Notes: generated by a model not told the origin, from the sequence alone. Shown: positions 1 through 8,287, counted from the first letter of the stretch. The stretch: 26,438 bases of DNA from CAZPAN01 sp964581165 (GCA_964581165.1 CAZOMM010000024.1:1-26438), one strand, 5' to 3'. Made by a program: numbers and translations.

Positions 1-311
1 GATGAATCATCCAGCCAGACTCAGGATCGTAGTACGTACCAGCCTCGAGATTCCAGTAATAACCCGAATCCTCGTCGTAGTAGAGTCCCTCGGGAACTTC
101 AGTCCCGGTAGCCTCGTAGTTTACAGCGCCATCCTCGTTGAGAGGCATGCGGGTTTCGAGGTCGTAGCGTGCTCCTGTGGCCTCATCAAGAAGATTGCCA
201 GCCTCGGAATCATAGGCATAACCCGTAACAGCATCGTAATAAACGCCAGTCTCGGGATGAATCATCCAGCCAGACTCAGGATCGTAGTACGTACCAGCCT
301 CGAGATTCCAT
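1..311 (-). repeat. 255-bp-period direct repeat encoding octamer units in the molybdoenzyme tail
   Basis: Bases 1-55 are repeated without change at 256-310, a period of 255 bp or 85 codons. Each unit encodes ten 8-residue repeats with the pattern aromatic-Y-D-x-x-x-G-x, such as YYDPESGW, YYDAVTGY and AYDSEAGN, plus a five-residue linker VPEGL. The second unit runs off the window, so the copy number is unknown. Confidence 0.9.
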
Positions 312-2698
312 GCATAACCCGAATCCGGATCCCAATAAAGTCCCTCTGGAACCTCAAAATCAGGCTTGGGATCGTAAGGAATTGGTTCGTAGGCGAGCTT
401 TTGATCGCTCGGCATCACAGTCACACCGGGTGTAGAAGAAGAACCGGGAATTGACCACTGAGTTGATACCTGATCGCCCTTCTTGACCTTGTAAACCTTG
501 CACATAAGTCCACGATTGGCCCAGCTTCCACCAATGGGATCGCAGTCGCAATCGTCAACAGAAGTAAGCACGTTAACGTTGGAGGCTAGGCAACCAAAGG
601 GATCTGGCCCCTCGGGTCCACGCTCGGGATACCACCAACCACGCTGCACATAGATAACACGAGGATCAACCGACTCTTCAACCCTTGCACGCTGCATGAT
701 GCGTCCACGGCGAGTCTCGATCCAACACCAGTTGCCAGCCTTGATGCCAAGCTCTGAGGCCTTGCGAGGATTGATGGTGAAATAGGGATCGGGCGAGATA
801 AAGCGCACCGAGGTGATGTTAAATTGCTCGGAGTGATGGAAGGGCATAAAGCCGCCACCCGTGGTAAGCACCAATGGGTACTCTTCTGCAATTTCGGGAT
901 CGTCGATTTCGTTCTCCGGAGGCCCAATATATGTTGGTAGAGCCGGATATCCAAGCCTCTCTAGAATCGACGACTTAAGCTCCACCTTGCCAGAACGCGT
1001 GGCAAAGCCATTGGCGCTGTACTTGTAAAAATGCTGAGGTGGATAGAAGAAACGGTAGTTCTCAACGAACTCGTCATAGCTATTTACGGAATAGCCAAGT
1101 GGGTAAATGATGTAATAGAAGGCCTCTTCTTCGTTCTTCCAAGGCCACATCTCCTCTGGCTGACCGCAGGCAAGTCCGAGGGCACGCCAGAAGGTGTAAT
1201 CGGTATGACGATCATACATTGGCTGAATAGCTCGCTGTGAGCAAATCAGTGAGTCGGTAACACCGTAGTTGTTGTGCATAATCGGACGCTCAAGCGCACC
1301 TGCTGCAGGCAAGATGTAATCCGACCAAAGAGCCGAAGGAGTAATCCAGTAGTCCACAGTAACTAGAAACTCTACTTCTTTGAGCGCCTCCAAAACCATC
1401 TTAGAGTCGCCATAGCAGTTGATTGGATTGGTGGCGTTAACAAGCAAAGCACGCACTGGATAAGGATCGCCAGTGATAATGGCCTTGAAAACGCTTGGAC
1501 CATGGGCCTCGCACATCCACTCTGCCGTAGGAGCCTTGCCCCATTTTTCTCTGGCAGTGTCTGCGATCATCTGATATCCGGGCCAAGAAGTGAGCTTGAA
1601 TTTGTCGGAACCGATTTGTTTGGCTTTTTGCTCCTCGGGCAGCCAATCGTTGGCCTCTAGCTCCTCGTCGGTGATATACGACATCGAAGGGCCAGGCATT
1701 AAGTCTCCGCCTGGGCAATCGAGATTGCCACAAATTGCACGAAGTACTGCACGAGCGTGCATTCCAGCACCTGCAGTTCGCCCAAGCTGGTCGGCGGTGC
1801 ATCCCCACTGGATATTGCCGGGCGTGTTGCTTGCATACATGCGGGCTGCTTGGCGAATAAGCTCGGGGTCTAGCCAAGTAATCTCGCCAGCCCACCTAGC
1901 TGTATATCGCTTTACATGGGCCTTTAACTCGTCAAAACCTATGCACCAGTCCTTGACGAATTCTTTGTCGTAAAGTCCTTCGAAAATGATTGTATTCAGC
2001 ATTGCCAAGGCAAGTGCTGTGTCAGATCCAGGACGAAGCGGCAACCATAAATCTGCGTGCGCAGCTGTCTCGGAGTAGCGGGGATCAACAACTATTAGTT
2101 TGAGTCCCTGCTTCATTAGATCGCTGTAGCCCCTCATGCCTGGCATATTGGAGGCTCCAGGATTACATCCCCACAAGATTAGGCAGCGGCTGCTCCCTAA
2201 ATCGGTTTCGAATGGGCTCCAGCCACTAACAGCAGTCTCAACCATGAACGTGGGGATCCAGCACAGAAGAGCATTGTGGAAGCTATTAGGGCTACCAAAC
2301 ATGTTCATGAAGCGACGGCGTGCCCAGTCGTCTGTACGGAGAGTGCCTCCTGCTGTGGCGACTGCCTCGGCTCCTGACTCTTCTTTGATCTGGTTGAGCC
2401 TATCGGCAATTTCTTGAATTGCCTGGTCGTACGGTATCTCGACCCACTTGTTCTCACCTTTGTTGCCAGCTCTCTTGAGGGCATGGTTTACTCGGGCGGG
2501 ATGGTCGAGATGCTGCAGCGCGATATTACCGCGGCAACACAAACCCCCTTGATTAGTGGGGTGATTAGGGTCACCTTCTATCTTGATGACCTTACCATCC
2601 TTGACGTAGGCAAGAACGCCGCAATTCTGATGACAGAAGTAGCAGCAAGACTTCTTGACCTCTACGCCAGGGGCGTGGATGTCGACAGTCTCCGTCAT
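1..2698 (-). CDS. Molybdopterin (bis-MGD) oxidoreductase, DMSO reductase superfamily, C-terminus off the window
   Basis: An uninterrupted frame of 899 codons runs from ATG at 2698 to the left edge, so the C-terminus is missing. Residues 19-26 hold a CxxCxxxC motif and C54 lies in a CCRG motif, together the usual ligands of an N-terminal [4Fe-4S] cluster. Residues about 60-600 read as the catalytic molybdopterin domain, with C146 (ALLCWIP) a plausible Mo or W ligand. Residues about 640-760 match the C-terminal dinucleotide-binding domain. There is no Tat or Sec signal, so the enzyme is probably cytoplasmic, unlike many respiratory relatives. Cytosolic members of this superfamily include acetylene hydratase and gut catechol dehydroxylases, but the substrate here cannot be read. 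From residue 788 the protein continues as 8-residue repeats of the type YYDPESGW. A GAGGG ribosome binding site precedes the ATG. No partner subunit is visible upstream. Confidence 0.9.
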   Translation of the reverse strand, partial: MTETVDIHAPGVEVKKSCCYFCHQNCGVLAYVKDGKVIKIEGDPNHPTNQGGLCCRGNIALQHLDHPARVNHALKRAGNKGENKWVEIPYDQAIQEIADRLNQIKEESGAEAVATAGGTLRTDDWARRRFMNMFGSPNSFHNALLCWIPTFMVETAVSGWSPFETDLGSSRCLILWGCNPGASNMPGMRGYSDLMKQGLKLIVVDPRYSETAAHADLWLPLRPGSDTALALAMLNTIIFEGLYDKEFVKDWCIGFDELKAHVKRYTARWAGEITWLDPELIRQAARMYASNTPGNIQWGCTADQLGRTAGAGMHARAVLRAICGNLDCPGGDLMPGPSMSYITDEELEANDWLPEEQKAKQIGSDKFKLTSWPGYQMIADTAREKWGKAPTAEWMCEAHGPSVFKAIITGDPYPVRALLVNATNPINCYGDSKMVLEALKEVEFLVTVDYWITPSALWSDYILPAAGALERPIMHNNYGVTDSLICSQRAIQPMYDRHTDYTFWRALGLACGQPEEMWPWKNEEEAFYYIIYPLGYSVNSYDEFVENYRFFYPPQHFYKYSANGFATRSGKVELKSSILERLGYPALPTYIGPPENEIDDPEIAEEYPLVLTTGGGFMPFHHSEQFNITSVRFISPDPYFTINPRKASELGIKAGNWCWIETRRGRIMQRARVEESVDPRVIYVQRGWWYPERGPEGPDPFGCLASNVNVLTSVDDCDCDPIGGSWANRGLMCKVYKVKKGDQVSTQWSIPGSSSTPGVTVMPSDQKLAYEPIPYDPKPDFEVPEGLYWDPDSGYAWNLEAGTYYDPESGWMIHPETGVYYDAVTGYAYDSEAGNLLDEATGARYDLETRMPLNEDGAVNYEATGTEVPEGLYYDEDSGYYWNLEAGTYYDPESGWMIH

Positions 2699-2821
2699 TT
2701 TCCCTCTTTCCTAATGACCAGCTAAAGCCAAACTTCACCAAAACGAAGGCCCGTTTCGTATTTGATGAAAGTTCTTACAGCCAGACTCCGATGCTGGGCA
2801 GATTTAGCCCTTTGGTTGATG

Positions 2822-2850
2822 ATTATAGGTTTTGAATTGTCTTATTTTAA
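2822..2850 (-). promoter_or_regulatory. Candidate promoter of the molybdoenzyme gene
   Basis: On the minus strand a perfect TATAAT (2822-2827) lies 17 bases downstream of TTAAAA (2845-2850), a weak -35. It would give a leader of about 115 nt. The rest of the 284-base gap 2699-2982 shows no gene, only a doubled ATAACGCC near 2917-2934. Confidence 0.4.
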
Positions 2851-2982
2851 AGTTTAGCTAGATTGTTTGCCGCGATAGGTGGCTATTTTTAGTGGTGTGT
2901 CAGATACCGTACCGAATAACGCCGTATAACGCCAGATAAAATTCTCCAAGAAGATAAAACTGGACGTTTTAGCTTGCCATAC

Positions 2983-4284
2983 CTAAAGCTGTTTAATCTC
3001 TTCGGTAATGCGATCACGGGCAGCTGCAGTTTCTGACATCGCACGCTCTACATCGATGGTGGGCCACTGTCCATCACGATAGAGCACCTTCCCATCAACC
3101 ATGGTAAGAACCACCTCGGTTCCCTGCGCGGAGTAAACCAAAGTCGAAATAACATCTGTAGCGGGAGTCATCCAAACTAGGTCTAGATCCACAACAACCA
3201 AATCGGCTTTCTTTCCCACCTCAATGCTTCCACTATCATCTCGGCGCTGAGCACGCATTCCACCGACGGTAGCCGCCTTTAACACATCTGCAGCCGTAAC
3301 TCCTAGGGCCTGCTCCGAGGCTCCCCTATGAGCAATTGCTGCAAGATACATGTCTCTAAACATATTGAGAGCGTTGTTGGAAGATACTCCATCGGTTCCA
3401 ATCCCAATATTTACGCCCGACTCCAAAAACCTGAGTGTCGAGGGAACACCACTGCCAAGTTTAAGGTTAGAGGCCGGACAAGTTGCAACAGTTGCATTGT
3501 GAGCTGCAAGAATTTGCAAATCGTCATCGGTTGCCCACACGCAGTGTGCCGCCGTAGTTGGTGAGTCAAATATGCCCAAAGTCTCAAGATATGCAACCGG
3601 AGTCATCCCATTGTGGCGTTGCATGCACTCCATATGCTCTGAGCGCGTCTCGGAGATGTGAATATGTAAACCAACGCCATGCTCAGCGGCCTGCTCAGCC
3701 ATACCCCGCATAGCCTTTTCGCTAACGTCATACTCAGCATGAGGACCAATCTCAACCTTGAGCCGTCCTTCGCAAGATCCATTATGCTCGGAAATCATGT
3801 TTTCAATTGCCTGATAGTCTGGCATATCTTGATATTCAAGCGTCGGATCAAAAGCTAGTACGCCATGCGAAAGATTTGCCTTGATGCCAGATTCTGCAAC
3901 AGCTTGAACACGCGACGAGTCAAACAGATACATATCGGTAAACGAGACGGTTCCAAAACGCAGCATCTCTGCAATAGAAAGACGTGTTGCCCACAAAGCC
4001 GCATCGTCATCGATTTTTGCCTCAAAGGGCCAAACCTTTTCTTGAAGCCATTGAGAAAGTGGGAGATCTTCGGCATAACCGCGCAAAAGAGACATCGGGG
4101 AGTGGGTGTGAGCGTTTACAAGGCCAGGCATTAACACCTTGCCAGCCCCCTCGTAGACCTCCCCAAAATCTTCGGTTGGAGCAACTTTGTCTACATAGGC
4201 AATGGTGTTGCCCCTAACACCAACATACATATCGTTACTGCATTGCATATCTGGGCCGACGACTTTAATGTTAGAAAACAGCAT
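2983..4284 (-). CDS. mtaD: 5'-methylthioadenosine/S-adenosylhomocysteine deaminase (amidohydrolase)
   Basis: This 433-residue metal-dependent amidohydrolase most resembles the MtaD group, which deaminates 5'-methylthioadenosine, S-adenosylhomocysteine and often adenosine. Visible motifs are the metal-binding HTH (H59, H61) in PGLVNAHTHSPMSLLRG, H209 and E212 in HIHISET, H247 in HCVW, and D298 in GTDGVSSNN; these correspond by position to the zinc and substrate residues of the characterised Thermotoga enzyme. Length is normal for the family and there is no signal peptide, so it is cytoplasmic. The ATG is preceded at 7 bases by GGAGG (about 4292-4296). It lies downstream of pit on the same strand, 182 bases apart, with a hairpin array between. 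A related guanine or cytosine deaminase function cannot be fully excluded. The role would be recycling by-products of SAM-dependent reactions. Confidence 0.88.
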   Translation of the reverse strand: MLFSNIKVVGPDMQCSNDMYVGVRGNTIAYVDKVAPTEDFGEVYEGAGKVLMPGLVNAHTHSPMSLLRGYAEDLPLSQWLQEKVWPFEAKIDDDAALWATRLSIAEMLRFGTVSFTDMYLFDSSRVQAVAESGIKANLSHGVLAFDPTLEYQDMPDYQAIENMISEHNGSCEGRLKVEIGPHAEYDVSEKAMRGMAEQAAEHGVGLHIHISETRSEHMECMQRHNGMTPVAYLETLGIFDSPTTAAHCVWATDDDLQILAAHNATVATCPASNLKLGSGVPSTLRFLESGVNIGIGTDGVSSNNALNMFRDMYLAAIAHRGASEQALGVTAADVLKAATVGGMRAQRRDDSGSIEVGKKADLVVVDLDLVWMTPATDVISTLVYSAQGTEVVLTMVDGKVLYRDGQWPTIDVERAMSETAAARDRITEEIKQL

Positions 4285-4360
4285 TTGTAACCTCCAAAAC
4301 CAAAACCAAAACCCGCCGAGGTACTACCCAGCAAAAGTGGCACACGGCAAAGAGACAGTG

Positions 4361-4468
4361 CTCTATGAAGAGCCGATGCCCTATAAAGAGCCGGGACTCT
4401 ACGAAGAGCCGATGCCCTATAAAGAGCCGGGGCTCTATGAAGAGTCGATGCCCTATAAAAAGTCGTCT
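4361..4468. repeat. Three 36-bp tandem units, each able to form a small hairpin
   Basis: Three units start at 4361, 4397 and 4433, and each is made of two related 18-bp halves (CTCTATGAAGAGCCGATG and CCCTATAAAGAGCCGGGA). The first half of each unit is a stem of 5-6 bp around a 4-base loop, for example GGCTCT-TCAT-AGAGCC on the minus strand. The array fills most of the gap between pit and mtaD, and its last copy overlaps the pit stop codon. A CCAAAA triplet repeat follows at about 4294-4312, next to the mtaD ribosome binding site. Confidence 0.85.
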
Positions 4469-5525
4469 ACCCCAGTATCGCTGAGAAGAAAAAGGTAAGC
4501 GCAAAGGCAATCAGACCACAGCCCGGAAAAGTAAGCACCCAGGCTAAGACCATATCCCTTGCAAGTCCCCATTTTACAGCCCTAAGACGTTTAGCCGAGC
4601 CAACTCCCATGATTGCCGTGGTTTTAGTGTGGGTGGTCGATATTGGTAGGCCCGAAACCGTAGAAATAAAGATGGCCACCGAAGCCGAGATGGTGGCCGA
4701 AAAACCCTGCCACTTTTCGAGCTTGACCATATCCATGCCAACACTTTTGATGATTTTTTTGCCGCCAATTGCTGTACCAAGACCCATCGAAACTGAGCAC
4801 AGAATCATAATCCATAGAGGAAAAGAAATATCCCCTGAGTTAACATCTCCGCCCAAAGAGAGCATTGTTCCCAAAATTGCTATGCTCATGAATTTTTGTC
4901 CATCTTGAGCACCGTGCATAAAGGCAAGTATTGCAGCCGAAATATCCTGCAGCCTACCAAATGGCTTTTGCGATTTACGATAGTCAAGACCTCTGCACAT
5001 AAAGCCCAAGAGCTTAGTTAGCACCCAGCCTAGACCAAAGCCCATTCCCATAGAAACAACTAGACCGTACAAAACCTTGACCCACTCGCCAAAGTTGATT
5101 CCTCCAAGCCCTCCCTGCAAAGCAATGGCTGCACCAGTAAGGCCTGCAACAAGCGAGTGAGATTGACTTGTGGGAATCCCAAAAACCCAGGTAATAATCC
5201 CCCAGACAATAATTGCCACCATTGCCGACATGAGCGCGATTAGAGCAGCTTGATTGTCTCCCCCAAAATCCACCATCGAAAAAATGGTGTGCGCTACTGC
5301 TGTGGAGAAAAAAGTCATTATGAATACGCCGAAGAAGTTGAAAATCGCCGCCATCAAAATGGCCTTGCGCGGAGACATAGACCTAGTAGATACACAGGTG
5401 GCAATTGCATTGGGGGCATCGGTGGCGCCATTAACAACGATAGTGCCAACAGACAGCACCAAAATAATTAGGAGTATAGGGTTAGAGACCAGCTCAGGAA
5501 TCACCGCAGCAAGACTCAGATCCAT
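4467..5525 (-). CDS. pit: Inorganic phosphate transporter, Pit family
   Basis: This 352-residue integral membrane protein carries both halves of the Pit/PHO4 signature: NGATDAPNAIATCVSTRS near the N-terminus and FMHGAQDGQKF in the middle, each followed by hydrophobic segments. The family imports phosphate with a cation as a low-affinity, ATP-independent system. The open frame extends upstream to 5603, but the ATG at 5525 is preferred because AGGAG lies 7 bases upstream and the next residues lead directly into the first membrane helix. No PhoU-like or DUF47 partner, which often accompanies Pit, is visible. The leader AACATAGGAGTGA is almost identical to that of purE (17781). The stop codon lies inside the last hairpin repeat. 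Confidence 0.9.
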   Translation of the reverse strand: MDLSLAAVIPELVSNPILLIILVLSVGTIVVNGATDAPNAIATCVSTRSMSPRKAILMAAIFNFFGVFIMTFFSTAVAHTIFSMVDFGGDNQAALIALMSAMVAIIVWGIITWVFGIPTSQSHSLVAGLTGAAIALQGGLGGINFGEWVKVLYGLVVSMGMGFGLGWVLTKLLGFMCRGLDYRKSQKPFGRLQDISAAILAFMHGAQDGQKFMSIAILGTMLSLGGDVNSGDISFPLWIMILCSVSMGLGTAIGGKKIIKSVGMDMVKLEKWQGFSATISASVAIFISTVSGLPISTTHTKTTAIMGVGSAKRLRAVKWGLARDMVLAWVLTFPGCGLIAFALTFFFSAILG

Positions 5526-5696
5526 GTCACTCCTATGTTGTCGTTTTGATTGCGCCAGGCACAGCTTAGGTATAACAACAAAGCTGTTTTTAAGTTGCAT
5601 CAAAACGGTCGGCTAAAACGGACTTTTTGCAACGGCTTTACATTATCTTTGCACTTATTGGCTTTAGCAATGTCTGAAATCGGGATCGAGCTTTTA

Positions 5697-5772
5697 GCAC
5701 GGCCTGTGTACAAGAAGGCCGTGCGGGAGTGTGTACAAGAACATGCGCACGAGAAGAAGATGCGTACGAGAA
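5697..5772. repeat. Degenerate GTACAAGAA array with a perfect 8-bp stem, upstream of pit
   Basis: Two exact copies of TGTGTACAAGAA (5705-5716, 5730-5741) are followed by CATGCGCACGAGAA and GATGCGTACGAGAA variants. The first copy forms the loop of a perfect hairpin, GCACGGCC (5697-5704) with GGCCGTGC (5717-5724). No T-run follows on either strand, so this is not an obvious terminator. It lies in the divergent 406-base gap between pit and the PBP gene. The remainder, 5526-5696 and 5773-5859, shows no gene. Confidence 0.75.
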
Positions 5773-5859
5773 GCTGTATGCAAAAGAGCTGTGCACCCTT
5801 TTCGTTGAGTATCAGCTCACAATCCTGAATCTTAGCCAAAAACCCCAAAAATCAGCCTT

Positions 5860-5898
5860 TGTTATAATCTGAGCACACAAGCCCGGCAAGTCCGGGCT
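5860..5898 (+). promoter_or_regulatory. Extended -10 promoter and 5' hairpin of the PBP gene
   Basis: TATAAT at 5863-5868 is preceded by TG one base upstream (5860-5861), an extended -10 element that would explain the absence of a good -35. About 12 bases later, AGCCCGG and CCGGGCT (5880-5886 and 5892-5898) form a 7-bp stem with a 5-base loop at the predicted 5' end of the transcript, which may stabilise the mRNA (inference). The ribosome binding site AGGAG is at 5921-5925. Confidence 0.55.
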
Positions 5899-5931
5899 GT
5901 AATTTGCTTCAGACAATCCTAGGAGTCGTGC

Positions 5932-8145
5932 ATGCCGCTTAGCTTACGCAGGCGCTCAAGACAAAAAAACAGCCGAGGTTTTCGCGTAGCAATAAGCATT
6001 CTTACCGTGCTTATAGCCCTTTTTTCTATTGGGGCTGCGGTAGGCGTAACACTGATATCAACTTGGCTAGAAGATATCCCCGATTACACCGATATCAGCG
6101 TATACACCACTTCGCACCGTACATATATCTATGCTTCTGACGGAGAAACCCTTTTAGCCGAGCTTTACTTAGAAGATCGTCAGCCGGTAGAGTCTTCAGA
6201 AATATCTGACTATGTAAAGCAGGCAACCGTAGCAGTTGAAGATGAGCGCTTCTACGAACACGATGGAATAGATCCCATAGGTATTGTCAGGGCCTTATTT
6301 GTAAATCTTGCATCGGGTGGAATCTCGGAAGGAGCTTCCACAATCACAATGCAGCTGGTTCGCAACACTCTGCTTATTGACGAGATGAACGACAGTACAC
6401 TCGAGCGCAAAGTGCGAGAAGCTTACTTGGCCCTTCAGATCGAGAAAATCTACAGCAAAGACGAGATACTTACGATGTATCTCAATACCGTTAACTATGG
6501 CGATGGTGCCTACGGCATAGAAGCCGCTGCACAACACTACTTTAGCAAGAGCGCTTCAGAACTAAGTCTTAGCGAAGCCGCGCTTTTAGCAGGAATTCCC
6601 CAATCTCCAACTTATAACAACCCCAAAAACTATCCAGACACCGCGCTTTCTAGACGAAACACCGTTTTAAACAGAATGTTGGCCAACGAAATGATTAGCC
6701 AAGAAGAGTACGACGAGTGTGTCGAAAAAGATCTTGATCTCAACCCCACGGAATACACTTCTGGCGGCGGCATTTATCTTTACCCGTACTTTACTTCGTG
6801 GGTACGTCAGCTGCTGTTAAACGAATACACCTCTGATGAGGTTTATTCGGGCGGCCTTACGGTTTACACCACCCTCGATATAGATAAGCAGGAAGCAGCC
6901 GAACAGGCCGCTAACGATAAACTCGCAACAATGAGCAGCGATGTGGAAATATCGCTTACCTCAATCGATCCAGACACTGGATATGTTGTTGCATTGGTGG
7001 GAGGCAAAGATTACTACACCGATCAATATAATTTGGCTACTCAGGCTTCAAGACAGGCAGGATCGTGCTTTAAGATCTTTACTTTAGTTGCTGCCATTGA
7101 AGCTGGCATTAGCCCTGAAACAATAGTGAGTTGTTCTTCTCCTATAACAATCGATGGTTGGGAAGTCGAAAATTATGGAGGAACTAGCTACTCTAGCAGG
7201 TCGATCCAGGGTGCAACACAGATCTCCTCTAACACTGCCTATGCGCGTCTTGTGACACTGATTGGCCCCGAAAACGTCGTAGAAGTTGCTAACAGAATGG
7301 GAATCACTAGTGAGCTGGAGCCAGTTCCATCGATCACACTTGGTACCCAAGGTGTAAATACTTTGCAGATGGCATCGGCCTATGCCACGCTGGCATCGGG
7401 AGGCGTATATCACGAGCCAAAATTTATCACCCAAATTGTTGATAGCACTGGAGAAGTGATTTACAACGCAGAGGACGATCTTGAAGGAGAACAGGTGCTC
7501 ACGCCAGAGGTAGCATACGCAACTACCCAGGTTCTCGAATCTGTTGTAACCAGTGGAACTGCCACATCGGCCCAACTTAGTGAGCAGGTTTCGGCGGGCA
7601 AAACCGGAACCTCAAGTAATTACAGAGACTCTATGTATTGTGGATATACCCCTCAGCTGTCCACTGCAATTTGGATGGGAACGCGAGAAGAACGAGTTAT
7701 CCAGAGCAATACCGGTTCTAGCTGCTGTTCAGTTTGGAAACAGTACATGACTGCAGCGCTAGAGGGCATGGAAATAGAAGAGTTTCAAGAAGCCGACGAT
7801 CCGCCTTATAGCAGTAGTGCGGCCAGTGGACTTAACAGTATAGGAAGTAGCTCTTCCAGCAGCTCGAGTAGCAGCTCATCGAGTAGCAGATCATCGGGTA
7901 GCTCAAGTAGTAGTTCAAGCTCATCAGGAAGCAGTAGCTATGGCTCTGACGACGGCACAGACACTGACCTTGATTTAGATAGTCAGGATGGCACAACATC
8001 TAGTGGCAGTGGAAGTGATGAAGAATCAAGCAGTTCAGGTAGTTCTGGATCGGCTGCGTCGTCTGAAGGTGGTGCCGATGTTTCGGTACTAAAACCTCTG
8101 GCGGGATATTTGCTGGCTGCAATTGATGCCAGAGGAGACCCCTAG
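5932..8145 (+). CDS. Class A penicillin-binding protein (PBP1A-like glycosyltransferase/transpeptidase)
   Basis: This 737-residue bifunctional peptidoglycan synthase has a basic N-terminus, one membrane anchor (about residues 19-44), a GT51 glycosyltransferase domain and a transpeptidase domain. Glycosyltransferase signatures are VEDERFYEHDG with the likely catalytic E103, and EGASTITMQ with E133. Transpeptidase motifs are SCFK (S378 nucleophile, K381), SSN (432-434) and KTGT (557-560). A tail from about residue 627 is almost entirely Ser with Gly and Asp, ending in a short non-Ser segment. The protein polymerises glycan strands and cross-links them outside the membrane. The ATG has AGGAG at a 6-base spacing. 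It converges on glmM, which makes an amino-sugar precursor for the same pathway. Confidence 0.95.
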   Translation: MPLSLRRRSRQKNSRGFRVAISILTVLIALFSIGAAVGVTLISTWLEDIPDYTDISVYTTSHRTYIYASDGETLLAELYLEDRQPVESSEISDYVKQATVAVEDERFYEHDGIDPIGIVRALFVNLASGGISEGASTITMQLVRNTLLIDEMNDSTLERKVREAYLALQIEKIYSKDEILTMYLNTVNYGDGAYGIEAAAQHYFSKSASELSLSEAALLAGIPQSPTYNNPKNYPDTALSRRNTVLNRMLANEMISQEEYDECVEKDLDLNPTEYTSGGGIYLYPYFTSWVRQLLLNEYTSDEVYSGGLTVYTTLDIDKQEAAEQAANDKLATMSSDVEISLTSIDPDTGYVVALVGGKDYYTDQYNLATQASRQAGSCFKIFTLVAAIEAGISPETIVSCSSPITIDGWEVENYGGTSYSSRSIQGATQISSNTAYARLVTLIGPENVVEVANRMGITSELEPVPSITLGTQGVNTLQMASAYATLASGGVYHEPKFITQIVDSTGEVIYNAEDDLEGEQVLTPEVAYATTQVLESVVTSGTATSAQLSEQVSAGKTGTSSNYRDSMYCGYTPQLSTAIWMGTREERVIQSNTGSSCCSVWKQYMTAALEGMEIEEFQEADDPPYSSSAASGLNSIGSSSSSSSSSSSSSSRSSGSSSSSSSSSGSSSYGSDDGTDTDLDLDSQDGTTSSGSGSDEESSSSGSSGSAASSEGGADVSVLKPLAGYLLAAIDARGDP

Positions 8146-8170
8146 CTCCCTAGCTTAATGATTCTGAGTT

Positions 8171-8287
8171 GCCGCATCCTCTGCGATGCGACTGCCACAC
8201 CCTCTGCGGTGCGGTAGCCACACCCTTCGCAGCACCCGCGTCCTATTCAGTACCCGCATCCTCCGCAGCAACCGCATCCTCCACAGA
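8171..8287. repeat. Degenerate CCTCTGCG/CATCCTCC array across the end of glmM
   Basis: Two 23-bp units (8178-8200, 8201-8223) share CCTCTGCG and GCCACAC. A degenerate third follows, then two copies of CGCATCCTCC about 18 bp apart that lie inside the glmM coding end. The array occupies the convergent gap between the PBP gene and glmM and supplies the last residues of GlmM. I see no clear intrinsic terminator in it. Confidence 0.7.

Noticed and set aside
2..454. 150-residue plus-strand frame
   Set aside because: It lies antisense to the repeat tail of the molybdoenzyme, where repetitive DNA keeps the opposite frame open. It has no ribosome binding site and resembles no family.
4202..4510. Frames on both strands reading hexapeptide repeats (LYEEPM/PYKEPG and RLFIGH)
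   Set aside because: They arise because an 18-bp-period repeat is open in several frames, and they overlap the real starts and ends of mtaD and pit. No credible ribosome binding site.
5697..5724. Intrinsic terminator
   Set aside because: The stem is perfect, but neither strand has a following T-run and its place between divergent genes does not call for a terminator.
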